Shown here in pieces: positions 18,412 through 27,109 of a stretch of 64,000 nt of DNA; the stretch's first letter is position 1, and every line of letters begins with the position of its first letter. The DNA comes from Chitinophaga terrae (ex Kim and Jung 2007) (lineage in GTDB: Bacteria > Bacteroidota > Bacteroidia > Chitinophagales > Chitinophagaceae), in the NCBI RefSeq assembly GCF_900107795.1, contig NZ_FNRL01000007.1, positions 159,493 to 223,492 on the forward strand. Direction: 5' to 3'. The notes under the pieces were generated by a model. The model was given only the letters and a program-made list of their open reading frames with translations. It had not been told where the DNA came from and searched no databases. Made by a program: the position numbers and the translations under genes.

Positions 18412-19872
18412 TTATGGATTCTGCGGAAAATTCACCGGATCGTTGTGTATATCTATTTCACTTTGAGGTAATGGGAATAATAGCCTGGCCGGCGTAAGAA
18501 CGGGCGAAGAAAGGTTATACTCCTTCTGCAGGTGCGCCTGCATAATGGCCAGTCCCTTGCTATACCTGATCAGATCAAACCAGCGGTTATTCTCAAATGC
18601 CAGTTCTATCCTTCTTTCAGCAAAAACGGCATCGCGGAACGCCGACTGGTTGGGTAAGTCCAGCGCTGTTTTATCCGGCAGTCCTGCCCGTTTCCTCACC
18701 TGGTTGAGGAAATAAAAAGCGGTGCCCGGACCATTAGCTGCACTATACCCCTGTTCATTCAGGGCTTCCGCCTGCAGCAGCAGTACATCTGCATAACGCA
18801 GGACAGGAAAGCTGTTGCCTCCATCGTTTGTCGCTCCCGGCACATCAAGGTACTTCTTCACATAATTACCTTTCTGCGTAGCGCTGGCACTGACATTGTA
18901 TATTGTATCCATTGACGCCGCAAACCTCAGATCGCCTTTTTCATAAGCAGCTGCAAGGTCTTTTGTCGGGCGGTTGTTCTGGGAACCTCCGTATTGTGCG
19001 CCGTTATAAAAGAAAGAGAAAGGCATCATGTCGGAGAAGAAGGTGTTGCCTTCCGATGGCGTAACTCCTTTCTTAAACCGGACAGTGAACAGGGTTTCGC
19101 TGTTAATAGCGGTAGCGGGATTAAAGAGGCTCGCGTAATCTGCAACCAGCGTATAGCCGTTGACGTTTCTCAGTACAGCCAATGCATCTGCCCATTTCTT
19201 CTCTGTTACATACACCTTTCCCAACAGGCCGTTTGCTGCGCCGGCAGTTGCCCTGCCATAACCGGCAGTGTTGGTATAAACCGCCGGAAGCAGGTCGGCA
19301 GCCTGTTTCAGGTCCTTCTCCAGCTGTGCATATATTTCAGTTACTTCATTCCTTTTATCTTTCAATGATTCGGTAGTAGATTCTGTTTTTACTACCAGGG
19401 GCACTTTGCCGTACAACCTTACCAGGTCGAAATAGGCTAACGACCTGAGGAACAACGCTTCGCCCTTGTACTGTTTTTTAGATGAATCGGCGATGGCCGC
19501 GCCATCTACCTGGTCCAATACGGCGTTAGCTCTTGATATGATAATATACTCTCCGGCGTATACGTCGCTCAGGAATGGATTGGTTGTGACTTCCCCGAAC
19601 CAGTCGATCTGGGAAGCCACTCCTGCCAATGCGCCACGGTCGGTGATATCTGTATTATCGCTCCGTACTTCCATAAGATAATAGGCTGATTTACCATAGG
19701 TTTTGCTGCTCTGCAACCCGTCGTAGATCGCGTTCACCCCCTGTTCGAAGTCGGAAGCGGTTTTGAAAAATGTTTTAGTAGTTTGATTGGATACAGGGGC
19801 CAGATCGATAAAACTTTTCCGGCATGCCATCAATGAAACTGCTGCTGTGATATATAGAATGTATTGTTTCAT
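18412..19872 (-). CDS. SusD/RagB-family surface lipoprotein (locus 2)
   Basis: A 486-residue lipoprotein (lipobox SLMAC, Cys17). Family segments include TFFKTASDFEQGVNAIYDGLQ, QYKGEALFLRSLAYFDLVRLYGKVPLVV, VLRYADVLLLQAEALNEQG and FAERRIELAFENNRWFDLIRYSKG, and it ends LLFPLPQSEIDIHN. It partners the SusC encoded 11 bases upstream. The two proteins form an outer-membrane importer whose cargo is probably processed by the downstream CocE-type hydrolase. Confidence 0.93.
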   Translation of the reverse strand: MKQYILYITAAVSLMACRKSFIDLAPVSNQTTKTFFKTASDFEQGVNAIYDGLQSSKTYGKSAYYLMEVRSDNTDITDRGALAGVASQIDWFGEVTTNPFLSDVYAGEYIIISRANAVLDQVDGAAIADSSKKQYKGEALFLRSLAYFDLVRLYGKVPLVVKTESTTESLKDKRNEVTEIYAQLEKDLKQAADLLPAVYTNTAGYGRATAGAANGLLGKVYVTEKKWADALAVLRNVNGYTLVADYASLFNPATAINSETLFTVRFKKGVTPSEGNTFFSDMMPFSFFYNGAQYGGSQNNRPTKDLAAAYEKGDLRFAASMDTIYNVSASATQKGNYVKKYLDVPGATNDGGNSFPVLRYADVLLLQAEALNEQGYSAANGPGTAFYFLNQVRKRAGLPDKTALDLPNQSAFRDAVFAERRIELAFENNRWFDLIRYSKGLAIMQAHLQKEYNLSSPVLTPARLLFPLPQSEIDIHNDPVNFPQNP

Positions 19873-19883
19873 GGGATCATTTT

Positions 19884-22800
19884 CTAGAATGAGAGATTAA
19901 TTCCGGCAATAAAAGTTCTCGGAAGCGGGTAAGTACCGTAGTCTTCACCCTGGCTCAACGGGCTGTCAGGCCTTGCATTCACTTCCGGGTTGTAGCCGGT
20001 GTAATGCGTCCAGGTAGCTACGTTCTGTCCTGATACATACACCCGCAGGCCCTGAATTTTATTATGAAACAACTGTTTGTCGAATGTATACCCAAGCGTT
20101 ACGTTCCGCAGGCGCACATAAGAACCGTCTTCAACGAAGAAAGAACTCGGCTGGGTGCTGTTACCGGTGGTGACGCGGTTAGCGCGCATAGAGTTCCCGT
20201 CCCCCGGGTCGCTGGGCGATTTCCAGTAACCCAGTTCTTCAATCATCTGGTTAGCGTTACCTTCACTGTTGTAGATGAAACGGCGCTGCAGGTTCATGAT
20301 CTGGTTGCCATGGGATGCCTGTAGAGCGATGGAAAGATCGAAACCTTTGTATTTAAAATCGTTGGTCATCCCCCAGATATATTTAGGGAAATAGCTGCCT
20401 ATTGTAGTCCGGTCATTGGCGTCTATTTTCTTATCATTGTTGTAATCAATGAACCGCCTGTCGCCCGGTTTGGCGCTGGCGTAATGCGGATAGGCGTCTA
20501 TTTCCGCCTGGTTCTTAAACACGCCGCCGTTCAGGTAGCCGTAGTAGCTGCCAATAGGCGCCCCCACTTTGGTGATATAAAGCTGGGAAATAGTTCCATT
20601 GCCGCCATCGGAAATAATAGGCGCATTGTTAGCGCCCAGTTGCAATACTTCGTTCTTATTGGCGGAAATATTGAAGCTGGTGTTCCAGACAAACGGTCCT
20701 GTAAAGTTCCGGGTGTTCAGGCCAAACTCCACCCCGCTGTTCCGGACCTTTCCTATATTTTTCAGGGCGGTTGCAAATCCGGAACTATAAGGAACCGGCA
20801 CATTCAGGAGCAGGTCAGAAGTAGTGGCACGGTAGTAATCGGCATTCAGGTAGATGCGATTTTCAAAGAGACCCAGGTCGATACCGGCATTCAGCTGCAA
20901 GGTCTTTTCCCAGGTCAGATCCGGGTTGGCAGGTTGAGACAAACCGGCGCCATTCACCACATTACCTGTACCTGGCCCTAATACATAACCGTTGGACGAC
21001 AACAGGTCGTAGGAAGCATAGTTAGCGATCTGGAAGTTGCCCGAAGCGCCGTAGCTCACCCTGGCCTTTAATTCAGAAATTACGGGCACTTTGAAGAAGT
21101 GTTCGTTGCTGACCAGCCAGCCGGCGGATGCGGCCGGGAAGTAACCCCATTTGTTATTCGGTCCGAACCTGGAGGAGCCGTCGCTCCTGATGCTGGCAGC
21201 AATGAAATACCTGTCGTCGAAGTTATAGTTAACCCTGGCCAGGTAGGAGATCAGCGACCATTGACTTTCGGTAGATGTACCGCTTGTTACCGTGGCAGCG
21301 TTCAGCGTGTGTACGGCATCGTTAGGGAAGCCGGTTCCGTAGGTTTCATTTGCCCTGGTAACATTCTTTTGAGAGGTATAACCAGCCAGTACATCAAAGC
21401 GATGTTTATTAGCTGTAAAATTATAGTTCAGGGTATTCTCCCATAGCCAGTTTATGGATAAGGCAGATTGGGCCGCCCCTTTTGGAACGGTTGGAGCGCC
21501 TTGCTGTATTGGTTTATAAGTACCGAGAACAGATGGCCGGAAGAAGTTCCGGTTGAACTGGTTGATGTCTGTTCCGAAAAAGGTTTTAAACTTCAGCCCT
21601 TTAATGATGGTGTATTCGGCATAGGCGCTTCCCAGGTTGCGGAGGTGATCCAGCTTATCGTCTATCTGCGTAGCCAATGCTACGGGGTTTTCGCCGCCTG
21701 AATAGCCGTAGGCCCAGATGTTCTGCCTGTTGGTTGCCAGGGAGCCATCGGCATTATACACCGGGTAAACCGGCGATGCTTTCAGGGCGTTGCTCAGCAC
21801 CCCGTCGAAAGTCCAGGGGCCTTCAGAGTTCACCAGGTCGTAATGGGCAACGGTTGGATTCAGGTTCACTCCTACTTTCAGGCGGTCTGTCAGGTTAGCT
21901 GTAAGATTGATCCTGGCGCCATAACGCTTGTAGCCGGAGTTGATAATGAGGCCCCGTTGATCCAGGTAATTGCCGGAGATATAGTACTGGAATTTTTCGT
22001 TGCCGCCGGATGCGGAGAGCGTATGATTTTGTACAGGAGCATTCCTGAACAGCGCATCCTGCCAGTCGGTATTTACCAATCCCTGTTCTCCTTTCAGGTA
22101 TGGAAGGATCTCTGGAGGAAGCTGGTAGCTGGAGTTGGCCCTGGTAGCATTGTCGTCGTCGATGCTGGCGTTGGGCTTTGCATCCAGGTAAGCGTTATTC
22201 TTTGCATCGTAGGTGTATTTCGACCATTGGTAAGCGTCCATTAATTTGATCTTTTTGCTCACCTGCTGGAAGCCGGCGTACATGGAGTAGCTGAAGCTGG
22301 GCGGTCCTGCGGTTTTGCCCTGTTTGGTAGAGATCATGACAACGCCGTTGGATGCCCGGCTGCCGTATATAGCCGAAGCAGAAGCGTCTTTTAATATATC
22401 GATAGAAGCGATATCGTCGGGGTTCAGGGTGCTCAAAGGTTCGGGAGATTTCTGGAAGGAAGCCTGCCCGGTTATATTTACCATATCCGTAGCTCCTGTC
22501 AAGCCTTTCAGATCGTTGGACAAGGGCACGCCGTCGACCACGTATAACGGATCAGTACCGGCGGATATGGAGTTCAGGCCGCGGATACGTACACTGATGC
22601 TGCCGCCGGGAGCTCCTGAGTTCTGCAGGACCTGTACACCGGCTACTTTACCGGCAATAGCCTGCTGCAAACCTGTTACCGGCTGATCTTTCAGATCGGC
22701 TGCTTTTACAGAAACAACAGCACCCGTGATCTCTTTGCGGCGTTGGGTTCCGTACCCCACTACCACTACCTGGTTCAATACGGAGGTAGCTTCTTTCAGG

Positions 22801-23144
22801 GTGATGTTCAGCGTTCTGGCAGCGCCTTCAGCAAGGGCCAGGGGCGCCGATTCTACGGGTTCAAACCCAACAGCGGAGAAGAGCAAACGGTAGGTAACAC
22901 CCGGTTGTAATCCATTGAGTACATAGGTTCCGTTTGCAGCAGTTTGAGCGCCTATCGTAGCGCCGGTTACATTGCTTTTGGCAACTACCGAGACGCCCGG
23001 GACGGGTTCGTTCCTTTCATTGGTCACACTACCTGTAACGGTACTACGTTTTTCCTGCGCCAGCAGGTGCAAAGGGAAGTAAAGGAGCAGCAGCAAAGTA
23101 CTGATCCATTTCTCCCGGTAAGAAGAAATGTAAAGAAATTTCAT
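19884..23144 (-). CDS. SusC/RagA-family TonB-linked outer-membrane transporter (locus 2)
   Basis: The frame opens at 23183, but the start is placed at the internal Met14 (MKFLYISSYREKW), giving 1086 residues with a signal region STLLLLLYFPLHLLAQ; the preceding 13 residues (MLAAVARGLKTHP) look like leader read-through. A CNA-B-like domain comes next (GSVTNERNEPVPGVSVVAKSNVTGATI), then NQVVVVGYGTQ, then the plug (YVVDGVPLS, SASAIYGSRASNGVVMI), then a beta-barrel ending GINLSF. It forms the pore of the locus-2 importer. A long dyad lies 152-176 bases before this start and may control it. Confidence 0.92.
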   Translation of the reverse strand: MKFLYISSYREKWISTLLLLLYFPLHLLAQEKRSTVTGSVTNERNEPVPGVSVVAKSNVTGATIGAQTAANGTYVLNGLQPGVTYRLLFSAVGFEPVESAPLALAEGAARTLNITLKEATSVLNQVVVVGYGTQRRKEITGAVVSVKAADLKDQPVTGLQQAIAGKVAGVQVLQNSGAPGGSISVRIRGLNSISAGTDPLYVVDGVPLSNDLKGLTGATDMVNITGQASFQKSPEPLSTLNPDDIASIDILKDASASAIYGSRASNGVVMISTKQGKTAGPPSFSYSMYAGFQQVSKKIKLMDAYQWSKYTYDAKNNAYLDAKPNASIDDDNATRANSSYQLPPEILPYLKGEQGLVNTDWQDALFRNAPVQNHTLSASGGNEKFQYYISGNYLDQRGLIINSGYKRYGARINLTANLTDRLKVGVNLNPTVAHYDLVNSEGPWTFDGVLSNALKASPVYPVYNADGSLATNRQNIWAYGYSGGENPVALATQIDDKLDHLRNLGSAYAEYTIIKGLKFKTFFGTDINQFNRNFFRPSVLGTYKPIQQGAPTVPKGAAQSALSINWLWENTLNYNFTANKHRFDVLAGYTSQKNVTRANETYGTGFPNDAVHTLNAATVTSGTSTESQWSLISYLARVNYNFDDRYFIAASIRSDGSSRFGPNNKWGYFPAASAGWLVSNEHFFKVPVISELKARVSYGASGNFQIANYASYDLLSSNGYVLGPGTGNVVNGAGLSQPANPDLTWEKTLQLNAGIDLGLFENRIYLNADYYRATTSDLLLNVPVPYSSGFATALKNIGKVRNSGVEFGLNTRNFTGPFVWNTSFNISANKNEVLQLGANNAPIISDGGNGTISQLYITKVGAPIGSYYGYLNGGVFKNQAEIDAYPHYASAKPGDRRFIDYNNDKKIDANDRTTIGSYFPKYIWGMTNDFKYKGFDLSIALQASHGNQIMNLQRRFIYNSEGNANQMIEELGYWKSPSDPGDGNSMRANRVTTGNSTQPSSFFVEDGSYVRLRNVTLGYTFDKQLFHNKIQGLRVYVSGQNVATWTHYTGYNPEVNARPDSPLSQGEDYGTYPLPRTFIAGINLSF

Positions 23145-23214
23145 AGGGTGAGTTTTAAGGCCCCGCGCAACAGCAGCCAGCAATTCATTCTCTCGGCTAA
23201 CACATATCCGGGGG

Positions 23215-23231
23215 CCAGTTACTTAAACTGG
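23215..23231 (-). promoter_or_regulatory. Small hairpin in the locus-2 SusC leader
   Basis: CCAGTT and AACTGG flank a five-base spacer. The site would lie in the 5' untranslated region if transcription starts near the dyad at 23296-23320. Function unknown. Confidence 0.3.
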
Positions 23232-23295
23232 TTCAATCCTGTGGTGATTAATGTGCGATTTTAGATTTTCGGATACAAAAATAATGAACAAGTTT

Positions 23296-23320
23296 TTAGT
23301 CTACAAATTTTATAGACTAA
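23296..23320. promoter_or_regulatory. Perfect dyad TTAGTCTA-N9-TAGACTAA, candidate operator
   Basis: Eight-base arms match perfectly across a nine-base spacer. The spacer region reads TAAAATTTG on the minus strand, close to a TAnnTTTG -7 box. This is the geometry of a dimeric regulator sitting on the promoter of the minus-strand SusC-SusD-CocE operon. No regulator gene lies next to it. Confidence 0.55.
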
Positions 23321-23357
23321 TAAACAAGATTTTATTTGAATGTAGATAAATTGAGGA

Positions 23358-23660
23358 TTATTTAGACCAGATAAGCAGGTTATCGTCGTCCGGGGTTAAA
23401 TCGGTTAACTGCTCTTCCCAGCCGGGTAACAATGCAAACACAGTGGGCAAACCGCCTAACAGTTCGAGCCAGCCGCTCATTTCATCGCTCACTTCAAGCA
23501 CTTCGCCTTTATTGGTCGTGAATACAAGAAAGGTGATCTCTCCCGGGTACGCATATACTTTATAGCCTGTTATGCGTATAACGTCTTCCCAGTTAATAAT
23601 ATCATCGATGCCTTCATCGTATTTTACTGCCAGCTCGTGGTCGTCAAATGCAATATCCAT
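23358..23660 (-). CDS. Conserved-type small acidic protein, function unknown
   Basis: A 100-residue acidic protein. The pattern INWEDVIRITGYKVYAYPGEITFLVF, then VLEVSDEMSGWLELLGGLP, then LLIWSK at the end recalls a widespread small hypothetical family with the layout xWxDIxxIxAYK...EM.GW...LP...W. I know no established function for it. It follows the SGNH gene by 17 bases on the same strand, so the two may be co-transcribed. Confidence 0.6.
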   Translation of the reverse strand: MDIAFDDHELAVKYDEGIDDIINWEDVIRITGYKVYAYPGEITFLVFTTNKGEVLEVSDEMSGWLELLGGLPTVFALLPGWEEQLTDLTPDDDNLLIWSK

Positions 23661-23677
23661 ATTGCTAAGTTAGGGAT

Positions 23678-24439
23678 TTAATTAATACCCTTAATCTTCA
23701 AAACTTTCCTGATCGCTTTCCCCCATTCTGTGCCTAATACAGCTGCGCCTTCAGGGTTAGGATGCAGATGGAAAATGCCCTGGCCGCCTTTTTCCTGCTG
23801 GAACAACTCCGGGTGTTTGCTGAAATATATGAAGCCTTTGGTATAACCTACAAATACTTTGGAAGGATAAGCAGCAGGCATTTTATCGAGCACGGGGAAA
23901 TAGGTTTGCAAACGGGCCAGCCCTTCTGCCAGGTATCGTGACCTGTTCTGGGTATTGGGACTGTACCAGATTGGATGATGCAGGATTATGATGCTCTGAG
24001 GATACATTTTTAAGAGAGAGTCGATAATGGCTTTTACATTTTTCTCGTATTGAGCGGGAGATACCGGCGCCCCGTTCGGTCCTTCAATGGCCGAATCGTT
24101 GGTGCCCAACACCATAGAAAACACCAGTTGCGCTGTTGGATCATCTTTATACTGGTTGGCTGCATCTGTTACTTTATTGAACAACCGGTTTGTTGAAGGC
24201 AGGAAATCTACGGTGGTAGCCCCGTTTACACCCTGGTTGCTGAATGCCACTTTCCCTTTCAATTGCTGCTGTAACCAGGCCACCGCTTTAGCCGGCGCCG
24301 CTTCCTCAGCCGCATTGGGCAAGCCCGCTCCCCTGGTGATGCTGTTGCCTATAAAAACAATATTGACGTTGGATACCTGTGCAGCTACGGCAATAACTGA
24401 AAAAACAAAAACGGATAGTATAATTAACCTGCGGAACAT
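23678..24439 (-). CDS. Secreted SGNH/GDSL-family hydrolase
   Basis: A 253-residue protein with a signal peptide (residues 1-20, ending VAA-Q). The blocks are NIVFIGNSIT with nucleophile Ser33, GVNGATT, VLGTNDS, and a C-terminal HLHPNPEGA. The catalytic residues are complete, so an esterase or acylhydrolase outside the cytoplasm is likely. The insertion between GTNDS and the C-terminal motif contains HHPIWYSPNTQNRSRYL. It is divergent from the ArsR gene, with 89 bases between the two starts. Confidence 0.83.
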   Translation of the reverse strand: MFRRLIILSVFVFSVIAVAAQVSNVNIVFIGNSITRGAGLPNAAEEAAPAKAVAWLQQQLKGKVAFSNQGVNGATTVDFLPSTNRLFNKVTDAANQYKDDPTAQLVFSMVLGTNDSAIEGPNGAPVSPAQYEKNVKAIIDSLLKMYPQSIIILHHPIWYSPNTQNRSRYLAEGLARLQTYFPVLDKMPAAYPSKVFVGYTKGFIYFSKHPELFQQEKGGQGIFHLHPNPEGAAVLGTEWGKAIRKVLKIKGIN

Positions 24440-24510
24440 ATAGCATGATTTGAGCCGGCTAAAATAAGCTATGCGAAGAGGAAGTTCTAATAAAATTTAT
24501 TTTTATTTTC

Positions 24511-24526
24511 GTAACCAAACGGTTAC
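24511..24526. promoter_or_regulatory. GTAACC-N4-GGTTAC dyad, candidate ArsR operator
   Basis: A perfect six-base dyad ends two bases before the arsR start codon. It directly follows TATTTTCG, which differs by one base from the TAnnTTTG -7 box, so a bound dimer would block initiation. Autoregulation by the encoded ArsR protein is the natural explanation; it could also affect the divergent SGNH gene. Confidence 0.6.
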
Positions 24527-24528
24527 TT

Positions 24529-24849
24529 ATGGATGTTTTCCAGGCAATCGCCGACCCCACACGCAGACAGATCATCAGTTTATTAGCCAATGCATCGCTG
24601 CCGGTTAACGCAGTGGCGCATAATTTTGACATGACACGGCCCGCCATATCCAAGCACCTGCGCATACTTACCAAATGCGGGCTGGTAACCATCCGCAAAG
24701 AAGGAAGGGAACGTTATTGCACGGTTGTACTCAGCCAGCTGGCGGCTATAGGCCACTGGGTTATACAGTACCAGCATTTCTGGACGGATGTACCCGATCC
24801 CGCCGCCTATCGCAGGCCTACCTATAAGCGAAGAAAAGACGACCAGTAA
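24529..24849 (+). CDS. ArsR-family winged-helix repressor
   Basis: A 106-residue protein with the ArsR signature: DVFQAIADPTRRQIISLLA at the N-terminus and VAHNFDMTRPAISKHLRILTKCGLVTIRKEGRERYCTV as helix-turn-helix and wing. No metal-binding ELCVCDL-type motif is present, so it belongs to the group usually linked to SRPBCC/START-domain or glyoxalase-like genes instead of metal resistance. Such a partner is missing here: the next gene is convergent, 3 bases away. The start codon follows the dyad at 24511-24526 by two bases, leaving almost no 5' leader. Confidence 0.85.
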   Translation: MDVFQAIADPTRRQIISLLANASLPVNAVAHNFDMTRPAISKHLRILTKCGLVTIRKEGRERYCTVVLSQLAAIGHWVIQYQHFWTDVPDPAAYRRPTYKRRKDDQ

Positions 24850-24852
24850 AAT

Positions 24853-25506
24853 TCAATTCACTTCTGTCAGCAACGGCGATTCGAACATGGCCACCGGGGA
24901 AATGATCGGTTCATCGTATGGTATGTTACCCTGGTAAATGATCTCCATCTGCTTTTTCACCTGGGGGCTCGACAGGTCAAAGGATCTCAGCGTCTGTAAA
25001 CGGCCGATCTCCAGTCCTGTAACTTCGTGGTATATTTTCCATACCAGTTCGGAACAATATATCCGCTGGTCGGACCAGCCAAAGTAAGGATCATAATCTT
25101 TCCCGTTATACTTCTCTCCTGCTTCTTTCATCCTGGCAATAACATCGGGCGTTAGCACCGTGTTGGCATTCTTCAGTCGCTTTATTACAAAATGATCTTT
25201 TTTGCCCCGTGCAATCCATTGACGTATAGGCGTGTATCGCACCGGTTGCAAGGCTTCATATACATACCAGCCGTCGGTTCTTTTAAAAATTATACCACAA
25301 TGACTATATTTGGAATGTGTTGCTAATTGAATGGCCGTACTAAAATCTGATACTGATATCTGAAAAATAATATCACCCTCCTGAATATCAGGCAATTTGA
25401 CAGCCTCGTGATTTTTGAAAACCAAATTCTGGCCCAGTAATATTCCGCTTAAAAGAAAAAGTGATAATACAATCAATGCACTTTTTAAAGATAATCGCAT
25501 ACCCAA
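24853..25506 (-). CDS. YiiX/YebB-like permuted NlpC/P60-fold cysteine hydrolase
   Basis: A 217-residue protein with an N-terminal hydrophobic signal (residues 7-25). The permuted papain-like layout is visible: PDIQEGDIIFQ and THSKYSHCGIIF with the catalytic His early, and RIYCSELVWKIYHEVTG with the catalytic Cys late. The family hydrolyses amide or lipid-linked bonds and is often associated with the envelope. It is divergent from the GNAT gene at 25538 with only 31 bases between starts, so their promoters must overlap each other's coding region. Confidence 0.78.
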   Translation of the reverse strand: MGMRLSLKSALIVLSLFLLSGILLGQNLVFKNHEAVKLPDIQEGDIIFQISVSDFSTAIQLATHSKYSHCGIIFKRTDGWYVYEALQPVRYTPIRQWIARGKKDHFVIKRLKNANTVLTPDVIARMKEAGEKYNGKDYDPYFGWSDQRIYCSELVWKIYHEVTGLEIGRLQTLRSFDLSSPQVKKQMEIIYQGNIPYDEPIISPVAMFESPLLTEVN

Positions 25507-25537
25507 AATTTAGAATAAATATAATAGCTTATCATCA

Positions 25538-26068
25538 ATGGACAGCATTCTTATCGTGCCTGCAATCACTGCGGAAGCAGAGTTACTGCAAAAACTTGCC
25601 AGGCAAACTTTTGAAGAAGCCTTTGCCTCCTCTAACACTGCAGCCAATATGCAGTTGTATGCACAGCAAAACTTTACCATTCCCAGGTTAACCGCCGAAC
25701 TATCAAACCCTGAATCTGAGTTCTTCTGGGCAATGCATAAAATAGACCCTGTAGGGTATCTTAAATTAAACTTCGGCAGCGCCCAGACAGAGTTATTCAA
25801 CAGTAAGGCGGTAGAACTGGAACGGATATACGTAACTAAAGCCTGGCAGGGAAAAGGGATTGGCCAGCAATTGCTGGACCAGGCCATCGACAGCGCCATT
25901 GCGGTTAATGCGCCATTCCTGTGGCTGGGCGTCTGGGAACATAACAAAAATGCAATAGCATTCTATGAAAAGAACCGGTTCGAGGTTTTCGACAAACATC
26001 CATTCAAACTGGGGAACGAGGTACAAACCGACCTGCTAATGAGACTGGACCTGCCAGCTAAAAAATAA
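25538..26068 (+). CDS. GNAT-family N-acetyltransferase
   Basis: A 176-residue acetyltransferase. The central region LERIYVTKAWQGKGIGQQLLDQAID contains the acetyl-CoA loop Q-G-K-G-I-G, and WLGVWEHNKNAIAFYEKNRFEVFDKHPF gives the typical C-terminal motif of the PaiA/RimI-like subgroup. It acetylates an amine with acetyl-CoA in the cytosol; the substrate is unknown. A strong terminator hairpin lies 4 bases after the stop. Confidence 0.87.
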   Translation: MDSILIVPAITAEAELLQKLARQTFEEAFASSNTAANMQLYAQQNFTIPRLTAELSNPESEFFWAMHKIDPVGYLKLNFGSAQTELFNSKAVELERIYVTKAWQGKGIGQQLLDQAIDSAIAVNAPFLWLGVWEHNKNAIAFYEKNRFEVFDKHPFKLGNEVQTDLLMRLDLPAKK

Positions 26069-26071
26069 AGG

Positions 26072-26111
26072 AAAACAGGAAGGCGTCAGTTACCTGCTGC
26101 CTTCCTGTTTT
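26072..26111. terminator. Bidirectional intrinsic terminator
   Basis: AAAACAGGAAGGC (26072-26084) pairs perfectly over 13 bases with GCCTTCCTGTTTT (26099-26111) around a 14-base loop; A and T tracts flank both sides. It separates the convergent GNAT and SMP-30 genes. Confidence 0.88.
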
Positions 26112-26124
26112 ATTTTCACTGCAA

Positions 26125-27021
26125 TCACTCTGCACCCTTTACATTCATTTTTACTGTATAAATACTTTTGCCGGCGGTAACGAACAGGAGCTTCCCGTCT
26201 TTTCCACCAAAGCAGGCGTTAGCCGTCCAGCTTTCAGGAATAGGTATATGCCCGATCTGTTCTCCATTTTTATTGATCACCCTGATGCCATTGCCACACA
26301 GGTAAAGGTTTCCATCTTCATCTAACGCCATTCCATCCGTAGTAAAATTTGTAACTGCTTCCTGGTTAACCAGCTTTCCACCCTCTCCTACAGCGTACCT
26401 GTAGATCTTTCCTCCATCTATATCCGCCACATACACGGTTTTACCATCTTTAGTACCTATAATGCCGTTGGGCTTTTTAAAGTCTTCTGCCGCTATTACA
26501 GGTTCCTTGGCGCCAGGGGCCAGGTAATACACGCGTTGCTCTTTAATATCGGGCTGTTTGCGGTCCCAGTACTCGCGTTGGTAATACGGGTCTGTAAAAA
26601 AGATACCGCCGTCAGGTGCAACCCAAACGTCGTTAGGCCCGTTCAACCGCCTGTTGCCGAAATTATTCACCAATACTGTTACTTTCTTTTTAGGAGAGAT
26701 CAGCCATAGTTCGTCTTTTTCGTCAGCGCATGCAATGAGGTTCCCTTTCCTGTCGAAATACAGCCCGTTAGCCCTTCCCGCTTTATCCAGGAACAGGGAA
26801 AGTTTACCTTTTGTGTCGTACTTCCAGATAGCATTGTTGGGTTGGTCTGTAAAGTAAATATTTCCCTTCTTATCTGCTGCGGGGCCTTCCGTGAATGCAA
26901 ACTGGCTGGATACCAGGACAGGTTGCGCCCCCGCTGCCACTGTTTTAGGCAGTGAAGTCTGAGCCATCAGCTGCCAGCTACAGAAACTAATTACTAACGT
27001 GGAACAGAATTTAAGTCGCAT
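26125..27021 (-). CDS. Exported SMP-30/gluconolactonase-like beta-propeller protein
   Basis: A 298-residue protein with a signal peptide (residues 1-20, ending LMA-Q). SMP-30/LRE repeats are visible: FTEGPAADKKGNIYFTDQPNNAIWKYD, NGLYFDRKGNLIACADE, LNGPNDVWVAPDGGIFFTDPYY, KPNGIIGTKDGKTVYVADID, and DGMALDEDGNLYLCG. The family binds a divalent metal and opens sugar lactones or related rings. Export suggests a periplasmic gluconolactonase. It appears monocistronic, preceded by the structured intergenic region at 27022-27576. Confidence 0.85.
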   Translation of the reverse strand: MRLKFCSTLVISFCSWQLMAQTSLPKTVAAGAQPVLVSSQFAFTEGPAADKKGNIYFTDQPNNAIWKYDTKGKLSLFLDKAGRANGLYFDRKGNLIACADEKDELWLISPKKKVTVLVNNFGNRRLNGPNDVWVAPDGGIFFTDPYYQREYWDRKQPDIKEQRVYYLAPGAKEPVIAAEDFKKPNGIIGTKDGKTVYVADIDGGKIYRYAVGEGGKLVNQEAVTNFTTDGMALDEDGNLYLCGNGIRVINKNGEQIGHIPIPESWTANACFGGKDGKLLFVTAGKSIYTVKMNVKGAE

Positions 27022-27076
27022 AGCTAAATTTTTCTTGATTTATGCAATGGTAATAATTCTGTCTTGAAATTTTATC

Positions 27077-27108
27077 AAAAAAAAACGGCTGCCCTGTCGG
27101 TGCAGCCG
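27077..27108 (-). terminator. Minus-strand intrinsic terminator
   Basis: On the minus strand CGGCTGC and GCAGCCG (27102-27108 and 27086-27092) form a seven-base stem around a nine-base loop, followed by nine T residues (27085-27077). No annotated gene ends close upstream: the AraC gene stops 470 bases away. The terminator therefore suggests either a long 3' tail or a separate small transcript in 27110-27550. Confidence 0.75.
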
Positions 27109-27109
27109 A

